The notes beneath the pieces are model-generated. The model was not told the origin of the DNA. It saw only the letters and a program-made list of their open reading frames with translations, and ran no database searches. The position numbers and the translations under genes were made by a program. From Micromussa lordhowensis (taxonomy: Eukaryota; Cnidaria; Anthozoa; Scleractinia; Lobophylliidae): a stretch of 64,000 nt of DNA. Location: the NCBI GenBank assembly GCA_964020085.1, contig CAXHUQ010001355.1, positions 1 to 64,000 on the forward strand, written 5' to 3'. This document shows, piece by piece, positions 57,829 to 64,000 of this stretch (position 1 is its first letter; each line of letters begins with the position of its first letter).

Positions 57829-58000
57829 ACGCCCTTCACGAGGGCTACCATTTAATAATCAACAGTCTGTAGTTACCGCCATGGGAGAGTATGATTGTTA
57901 TCTTTCTTTTGAGGTGCTCATTTTTAATCCAGATATCTTAGCTTATTTTGACTAGTTGAAATTGTTTGTTGCGCGCACGTCACGTTGCGTTTGGACGCCC

Positions 58001-58009
58001 TATAAATAG
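58001..58009 (+). promoter_or_regulatory. TATA box (TATAAATAG) 14 bp before the foldback
   Basis: TATAAATAG follows a GC-rich stretch (GCGCGCACGTCACG). A start would be expected about 30 bp downstream, which now falls in the first bases of the inserted element. In the reconstructed uninterrupted sequence it falls near CAGTCGG at 61550. Confidence 0.45.
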
Positions 58010-58181
58010 ATAGTTTCGGCCACTATGGCAAGCCGTTACTGCCAAAAGCCGTTCGAGTTTTAAATCTTCGTCCAACCGCCTTTTAACATTGGCGAGTTGC
58101 AAATCTTCAATGTTGAGATTGGAAAAGGTATGGGCGAGTTTAGTAAAGCGATGGTTGAGTCTTGTTTGGGAAGCTTCAGTT

Positions 58182-58571
58182 CTTGCTAGCGAGTTTTCAG
58201 TTTCTCGCTAGCGAGTTTTCAATTTCTCGCTAGCGAGTTTTTAATTTCTCGCTAGCGAGTTTTTAATTTCTCGCTAGCGAGTTTTAAATTTCTCGCTAGC
58301 GAGTTTTTAATTTCTCGCTAGCGAGTTTCCAGTTTCTCGTTAGCGAGTTTTTAATTTCTCGCTAGCGAGTTTTTAATTTCTCGCTAGCGAGTTTTTAATT
58401 TCTCGCTAGCGAGTTTTTAATTTCTCGCTAGCGAGTTTTTAATTTCTCGCTAGCGAGTTTTTAATTTCTCGCTAGCGAGTTTTTAATTTCTCGCTAGCGA
58501 GTTTCCAGTTTCTCGCTAGCGAGTTTTAAATTTCTCGCTAGCGAGTTTTTAGTTTCTCGCTAGCGAGTTTT
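58182..58571 (+). repeat. Minisatellite, 18 units of 21-22 bp (left arm)
   Basis: Units of CTCGCTAGCGAGTTTTTAATT type. The 12-bp core CTCGCTAGCGAG is a perfect palindrome. One unit has CGTTAGCGAG. TTTTCAG, TTTCCAG and TTTTAAA variants occur at matching places in the other arm. Confidence 0.9.
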
Positions 58572-58622
58572 AACCAGGCCTCTTTCCCAGGCCTTCAGAT
58601 TAATAGGTTGTGATCATTCAAT

Positions 58623-58765
58623 ATGGCTGATGTTCAAATCTCAACCAACGAGAGTCAAGAAGACCTTGTGAGTTTTTTACTGGTTTTAATGATCTTCTAG
58701 AACAGTTAGATTCCGATGCTGACAATTTTGTAACTGAATACTTGGAAAGGAAGCTGGAAGATTAA
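58623..58765 (+). pseudogene. Small frameshifted reading frame in the left arm
   Basis: ATG at 58623 reads MADVQISTNESQEDLVSF. After a +1 shift in a six-T run it continues FTGFNDLLEQLDSDADNFVT and EYLERKLED to TAA. The acidic, helical second half looks protein-like. The right arm (61001-60859) has the same run length, so the shift predates the arm duplication or is bypassed. No family recognised. Confidence 0.35.
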
Positions 58766-59647
58766 ACTGTTCCCAATGTGGTTAAAAAGTAAAATTCCAA
58801 AAAAAACAGTTCTCATTTTGTAAAGTTCTTGGTGATGGCTAGCAAAGATGTTTACTTGCAATGCCTTACATTGATAAGAATTCTAACTTCCTGATTATTG
58901 TCATTGTAGGTAATATTTCTGTTGTCATTGTGTTGAAAAATGGCACTTGTGACAAAACATTTATGTTTGCTGAGAAGTATTGGGCAAATGCTAGCAAGGG
59001 TTTTTAATTTTTACGCCTTTGTTTGGGAAGAATTATAATTCCCTGCAGATTGTTATTGTTCCCATAATTGTTGTTGAAATGTAACGTGAGAAACCATTTC
59101 TTATGTTGGCTGAACACTAGGTGAATGTCAGCTAAGATGTTTTACTTGTTTTAGCTATATGTTCTATGGTTAGGGAAGAGCTTTACATTAAAAGTGTTAC
59201 AGGTTATAATAGCTGTTTTACTTATATACTTAGAGCATTCTTGTGTAAAGATGACATTAAATTACTGACATTGTGTTTGGAGAAGTTATAAAAACTGTGT
59301 AATCGTTGAAACCATTTATATGGACACCTGCACAGTGTAGCCTGTTCTTTGGCTTGCATGGTCTCAGCTTGAGCCAATAATCAAACATCCACAATGCAGT
59401 GCATGAATATGTTGTGGGTCAATTTTATTATTATTTTCTTTGTTTTAAACACCCCTACCTTGATAATACACACAAAAAATGAAAAAATAAAAATTGAGCC
59501 AAGAGTAATTTAACTTTTGATACCTAAACAATGTCAGAAGATGCTCAGGTTTAATCTTTTCAATACATGTCAATATATATTGAAAATACGTATGGATATA
59601 TATATTGTCCATACATAACAATGTCAGTCATGTCATTGAAAACCCTT

Positions 59648-59980
59648 GAAATTACACACAAGATATTGCAAGTTGACTCTGCTTGGTTAAATCAATCAGA
59701 AAGACAATTTCAGCTCATGGGTTTCCAAGCTGACAGAACCGTCTTCTTACGCGCCAATTTGTATTAACCTGTGTTGGCATGTGGAATACAGCAATCTTCT
59801 TACCCAGGTATTATGCTAATTTCAGTTCACCTGGTGTTGTTGTATGAATTTTTAGCTACATGAGTACATTTTTATTATATATTTTCTCATATTCTTATTA
59901 GATTTTATTATTGTAACGATTAATCTAATTCAGCTTTTGGCTGCAATTTTAATCAGAATAAAGTATCTATCTATCTATCT
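59648..59980 (+). mobile_element. Retroelement 3' tail inserted at the foldback centre
   Basis: A 333-bp AT-rich segment unique to the loop ends GAATAAAGTATCTATCTATC, a 3' UTR with a (TATC)n tail typical of non-LTR elements. GAA flanks both sides. It separates two arms that otherwise abut. Confidence 0.55.
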
Positions 59981-60858
59981 GAAGGGTTTTCAATGACATG
60001 ACTGACATTTTTATGTATGGACAATATATATATCCATACGTATTTTCAATATATATTGACATGTATTGAAAAGATTAAACCTGAGCATCTTCTGACATTG
60101 TTTAGGTATCAAAAGTTAAATTACTCTTGGCTCAATTTTTATTTTTTCATTTTTTGTGTGTATTATCAAGGTAGGGGTGTTTAAAACAAAGAAAATAATA
60201 ATAAAATTGACCCACAACATATTCATGCACTGCATTGTGGATGTTTGATTATTGGCTCAAGCTGAGACCATGCAAGCCAAAGAACAGGCTACACTGTGCA
60301 GGTGTCCATATAAATGGTTTCAACGATTACACAGTTTTTATAACTTCTCCAAACACAATGTCAGTAATTTAATGTCATCTTTACACAAGAATGCTCTAAG
60401 TATATAAGTAAAACAGCTATTATAACCTGTAACACTTTTAATGTAAAGCTCTTCCCTAACCATAGAACATATAGCTAAAACAAGTAAAACATCTTAGCTG
60501 ACATTCACCTAGTGTTCAGCCAACATAAGAAATGGTTTCTCACGTTACATTTCAACAACAATTATGGGAACAATAACAATCTGCAGGGAATTATAATTCT
60601 TCCCAAACAAAGGCGTAAAAATTAAAAACCCTTGCTAGCATTTGCCCAATACTTCTCAGCAAACATAAATGTTTTGTCACAAGTGCCATTTTTCAACACA
60701 ATGACAACAGAAATAACCTACAATGACAATAATCAGGAAGTTAGAATTCTTATCAATGTAAGGCATTGCAAGTAAACATCTTTGCTAGCCATCACCAAGA
60801 ACTTTACAAAAGAACTGGTTTTTTTGGAATTTTACTTTTTAACCACATTGGGAACAGT

Positions 60859-61001
60859 TTAATCTTCCAGCTTCCTTTCCAAGTATTCAGTTACAAAATT
60901 GTCAGCATCGGAATCTAACTGTTCTAGAAGATCATTAAAACCAGTAAAAAACTCACAAGGTCTTCTTGACTCTCGTTGGTTGAGATTTGAACATCAGCCA
61001 T
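60859..61001 (-). pseudogene. Mirror copy of the small reading frame (right arm)
   Basis: Inverted counterpart of 58623-58765 with the same frame break. The start ATG complement is at 61001 and the stop at 60859-60861. Confidence 0.35.
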
Positions 61002-61054
61002 ATTGAATGATCACAACCTATTAATCTGAAGGCCTGGGAAAGAGGCCTGGTTAA

Positions 61055-61375
61055 AACTCGCTAGCGAGAAACTAAAAACTCGCTAGCGAGAAATTTAAAA
61101 CTCGCTAGCGAGAAATTAAAAACTCGCTAGCGAGAAATTTAAAACTCGCTAGCGAGAAACTGGAAACTCGCTAGCGAGAAATTAAAAACTCGCTAGCGAG
61201 AAATTAAAAACTCGCTAGCGAGAAATTAAAAACTCGCTAGCGAGAAATTAAAAACTCGCTAGCGAGAAACTGGAAACTCGCTAGCGAGAAATTAAAAACT
61301 CGCTAGCGAGAAATTAAAAACTCGCTAGCGAGAAATTGAAAACTCGCTAGCGAGAAACTGAAAACTCGCTAGCAA
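61055..61375 (-). repeat. Minisatellite, 15 units (right arm)
   Basis: Inverted counterpart of the left array with three fewer units. Variant units (for example CTGGAAA) occur in corresponding order. Confidence 0.9.
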
Positions 61376-61534
61376 GAACTGAAGCTTCCCAAACAAGACT
61401 CAACCATCGCTTTACTAAACTCGCCCATACCTTTTCCAATCTCAATATTGAAGATTTGTAACTCGCCAATGTTAAAAGGCGGTTGGACGAAGATTTAAAA
61501 CTCGAACGGCTTTTGGCAGTAACGGCTTGCCATA

Positions 61535-61970
61535 GGCCACCCTCGTTAACAGTCGGTCTAGTCTGCTAGTGCTGCTATTGCTAGGTTTTGTACCCACTAT
61601 CGCAGCGATGTGAATTAATCGGTAAGTTTATCTTGTTCTTCCCTTTAGCTGATTTAATTTGCGCTCTTCTAAGGTTTAAACGTCGTGTTAAAAGCGCACA
61701 GCCCTGGCATTTTATCAACAACTTGGAACGACTTCACGGCCCTGGCTTCACGACAAGTCGTTCACGAAGAATGGATATTTGTGTTGACTGTGGTTTATGG
61801 ATACTTTTTTATTTTAATTCTTTGGGCAATATTAAAAAGGAAGCTGTGCTTTCACTTTATAAAAATCTAGTAAAAGCTGAAGCTGGCTGATCTAGTAAAT
61901 TCCCTCTTAACAACCAACAATATTTTTGGCCGGTTTTAGTTTGGGATTCCGCCGAAGCGAGAGGAATGAG
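61535..61970 (+). other. Possible 5' exon and short membrane-like frame
   Basis: 61541-61621 could be the displaced first exon of the TATA-driven gene: it ends at consensus donor GTAAGTTT after a 2-codon upstream ATG-TGA. From 61674 an open stretch without ATG reads NDFTALASRQVVHEEW followed by a hydrophobic segment IFVLTVVYGYFFILILWAIL and KRK, a plausible single transmembrane helix. It stops at 61868-61870. An acceptor-like CTCTTCTAAG lies at its start. Whether these belong together is unproven. Confidence 0.25.
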
Positions 61971-62000
61971 ATGGCGAGAAGGAGCAGGCGTTTGGAACCG
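61971..62000 (+). CDS. Candidate first coding exon, MARRSRRLEP
   Basis: ATGGCG in good context (AATGAGATGGCG) gives ten codons ending in phase 0 at the consensus donor GTGAGTAC. The very basic peptide could begin a nuclear or membrane protein. No matching acceptor with a convincing frame lies in the remaining 2 kb, so the gene would continue beyond the window. Confidence 0.3.
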
Positions 62001-62168
62001 GTGAGTACTACAGAAATGTATATACACCGACACGTAGGACTCCTTTATATCTTGGGTATGTATGCCACGGCTATCGACGTATTGTGCATATCCAGCTGGG
62101 CGTGAACACTAAACAGAAAAAGAAAAGGATTTGTTATTTTTGTCCACTTTATTAATCTGTCCTCTTGT

Positions 62169-62381
62169 TTACACAAATAGCTTCATAATCGACAGAAACA
62201 TGGGCTGAATCAGTGCACGTTCGAGCGAGGGTGGCACAGATATTACTAGAGTATTCGCTTCTGTTTTGATCCGATCAAAAGCTTGTACTCTGTAGACAGA
62301 TCTTTCGGGTTCGAAATATTCCACGATATCTTCTTTTCCAAAAGCGCGGGAAAATATGGCGGGAAAGCTTGGTCCCGCCAT
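62169..62381 (-). CDS. 70-aa open frame, unknown
   Basis: ATG at 62381 (CGAAATGGCGGG) opens MAGPSFPAIFSRAFGKEDIV, EYFEPERSVYRVQAFDRIK and ends MKLFV. It has balanced composition with no low complexity. It lies head-to-head with the MARRSRRLEP exon about 380 bp away. No homology recognised; could be chance. Confidence 0.25.
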   Translation of the reverse strand: MAGPSFPAIFSRAFGKEDIVEYFEPERSVYRVQAFDRIKTEANTLVISVPPSLERALIQPMFLSIMKLFV

Positions 62382-62836
62382 TTCGAAAAGCCACCGACCC
62401 CTAGCCTGGCGAACAATTATTAATGTTGTGCGATTCCTGTAATCGTGGCTTGCTAAATTTTTTTTGACCCTGTTCTACTGTTATTCTGGAAATAGAAATG
62501 AACAGTATAATCAAATAGAAAGGATGTACAGGGCCTCTTCTGCAGCAAATGTATCGCTCAGATAAAACGCGGCTGCACCACTGTCACAACTAGTTTCCAG
62601 TCTGCTTAAAGCGACTTCGTTTTGAGAAATTGTCAAAAATCGATCTAAAATGATGAAGATTTGGAAGATAATCGGACCTAATCGGCGAATTTAACCTGGA
62701 ATATTAAAAGAAGGCATTAAGGTAAGACTTTAAGCAGTCTTTTCATTTAAAACTCATCTTCATCGACTTTCAAAGCCGAGGTATTAAAGCGAAGGAACGC
62801 CAAAAGTACGCCTGGCACATTTTCACTCGTGTAACA

Positions 62837-63043
62837 ATGAAAATTTACTCGATTTGGATGCTCGTATTTACGGCAGCATTATTATTAATAGGAAAACGGT
62901 ATTTTTTCTCGAAACAATTAGGGATTAATTGTACTTGTGAACAGATCGAACTTTTTCTAACAGACCTATACCAATCAGGAACGCCTCCTCGAGTTTGTTC
63001 ACATCCAACACCGTCGTGTTCGCCCCCACTTTTAGAGGAGTAG
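62837..63043 (+). CDS. 68-aa small protein with N-terminal hydrophobic segment, unknown
   Basis: ATG in AACAATGAAA context. Residues 1-19 (MKIYSIWMLVFTAALLLIG) form a signal peptide or signal anchor. The remainder has four cysteines (CTC, VCS, SC-P) and a Pro-rich end PLLEE. It could be a small secreted peptide, or the first exon of a type II membrane enzyme. No donor is obvious. The repeat-like region after 63050 offers no continuation. Confidence 0.35.
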   Translation: MKIYSIWMLVFTAALLLIGKRYFFSKQLGINCTCEQIELFLTDLYQSGTPPRVCSHPTPSCSPPLLEE

Positions 63044-63387
63044 TGAATAAGATGGTGACACTTGTTTTTGACTCATGGATAATAGAACGAGTAATATACA
63101 TGTGTTTCGTGTTTGTAAAGAGCGTAGTGGATTAAAGAACCTGGACAAATTCTGCGCAATATCATCGACAACTGTGGGGGCGAACGCGGTATAAGATGGG
63201 AGCGTACTCTTGGGGACGAACTCGATTGGGGGCGAAACCTGCGGATACCCTACTGTGGATTGTTTTAGAGTTGATGCCAAGCTTGAACAAATCGCTATCT
63301 GCATACTACGTATTTAACTAGGAATAATTTGGCCTACCCAAGTTAACTGCAGGAAAATATTTTGTGACTTATGGAGTTTCAAACTAG

Positions 63388-63585
63388 TTAACTTATGAAT
63401 ACAAAATTGTTTACAATAGCCACAAGATGGAAAAGGTTGCATTTGGGTAGTCTTCCTGGGTCTGCTTCTTCTGAAGTGGGGCTGTCATTATAGCCACAGG
63501 ATATGGCTGGACCAGGGACAGGCTCAGCAAAAGATACTCCAGGTGGAGTTTCATTTCTGATAAATCTGATACCAGTATTTGTAAG
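63388..63585 (-). CDS. Candidate terminal exon, 65 codons
   Basis: After a pyrimidine-rich acceptor (TTGTCCTCATTTTAATCGTAG) the minus strand reads LTNTGIRFIRNETPPGVSFA, EPVPGPAISCGYNDSPTSEE and ADPGRLPKCNLFHL, ending VFIS and TAA. Composition is strongly protein-like compared with the other frames. Upstream exons would lie right of the window. Family unknown; it might belong to a transposon. Confidence 0.35.
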   Translation of the reverse strand, partial: LTNTGIRFIRNETPPGVSFAEPVPGPAISCGYNDSPTSEEADPGRLPKCNLFHLVAIVNNFVFIS

Positions 63586-64000
63586 CTACGATTAAAATGA
63601 GGACAACAATAGTTTATGGGACATATTAAACTTGAGCTGTGGATTTCAACCCACTGATCATTTCTTTTTTCTCTCACCAATGATGACACAGCTCAATGTA
63701 ATATATGCAATTGTTTACTGTGCATGTAAAACACTTTGGAGTGTACATGAGTCAAAGCATTTTTTTGTTCAAAGCCACCAAAGCAAGGAAATAATTAATT
63801 TTGTGTCTAAATTTACTGAATATTTGTTTCCTCAAAACAAGCTGGGTTCCTGGCTGATTTTCTTAAGAAGCATTTTTCATTTATCTCACTGGCAAGCATT
63901 TTTAGTGTGTATGTCACTTATGCTTGTGCATTCACTTAAAAAGAATAACATATTTTGCTGGCTTTTATCTTATAGAAATTATTTAGTTTCTGGATAGAAG

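Larger units (their letters stand above)
58024..61534. mobile_element. 3.51-kb near-perfect foldback element with minisatellite arms
   Basis: Ends TATGGCAAGCCGTTACTGCC and GGCAGTAACGGCTTGCCATA are flanked by GGCCAC at 58018-58023 and 61535-61540 (6-bp target duplication). Arms 58024-59647 (1624 bp) and 59981-61534 (1554 bp) mirror each other with very few differences, mainly in repeat number. Each arm holds a minisatellite and a small reading frame. The arms once met at AACCCTT/AAGGGTT, now separated by a 333-bp retroelement tail. The layout recalls foldback (FB/Galileo-type) transposons. No transposase is present. Confidence 0.85.

Noticed and set aside
58182..58571. Regular 21-22 bp repeats resembling a CRISPR array
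   Set aside because: There are no unique spacers; the unit is contiguous, the same array is mirrored in the other arm, and the DNA is eukaryotic.

Overview
The window is repeat-rich, intron-containing eukaryotic nuclear DNA. Reading frames are short, splice sites are GT-AG, promoter-like CCAAT, CRE and TATA motifs occur, and there are several classes of non-LTR, Penelope-like, SINE, MITE and foldback repeats. Many repeat motifs look to me like those of anthozoan cnidarians, most probably a stony coral. That is recognition from memory, not a database result. Nothing prokaryotic, plasmid or viral is evident.

Three gene models are supported by matched splice phases. (1) At the left edge, two in-phase minus-strand exons (3652-3705 and 1559-1621) belong to a coiled-coil-like protein that continues out of the window. 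(2) A minus-strand HMG-box gene has four coding exons (37647-37178, 35555-35529, 32671-32613, 32149-31980) and encodes 241 aa; its HMG box resembles the HBP1/BBX/Capicua type. (3) A plus-strand gene has three coding exons (41362-41448, 43521-43815, 46964-47724) and encodes 380 aa of no family I recognise. Weaker small coding candidates lie at 50338-50541, 61674-61870, 61971-62000, 62169-62381, 62837-63043 and 63388-63585.

Layout. 1-9.7 kb: left-edge exons among nested foldback elements and MITEs. 9.7-19.55 and 24.4-25.86 kb: one decayed tandem array of about 650-bp units with a higher-order duplication of about 2.3 kb. It was later invaded by LINE tails, MITEs, a retroposed insert and a 4.86-kb element with CGATCGA-rich ends and 8-bp target duplications. 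26-31.4 kb: dispersed repeats and foldbacks. 31.4-39.6 kb: the HMG-box gene, whose upstream region is an inverted duplication of about 1.7 kb. 40-48 kb: the 380-aa gene, with several elements in its introns. 48-57.8 kb: repeats, a transposon-derived minus-strand pseudogene, a Penelope-like RT remnant and two tandem arrays. 58.0-61.5 kb: a 3.51-kb near-perfect inverted repeat. Each arm carries a 21-22 bp palindromic minisatellite, and the whole sits 14 bp downstream of a TATA box. 61.5-64 kb: a possible gene-start region.

The best candidates for something undescribed are the 3.5-kb foldback inserted between a TATA box and the probable start site, the higher-order array whose nested insertions can be put in order, the CGATCGA-ended element, and the HMG-box gene with a mirrored promoter. 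No gene-to-gene pathway is evident.
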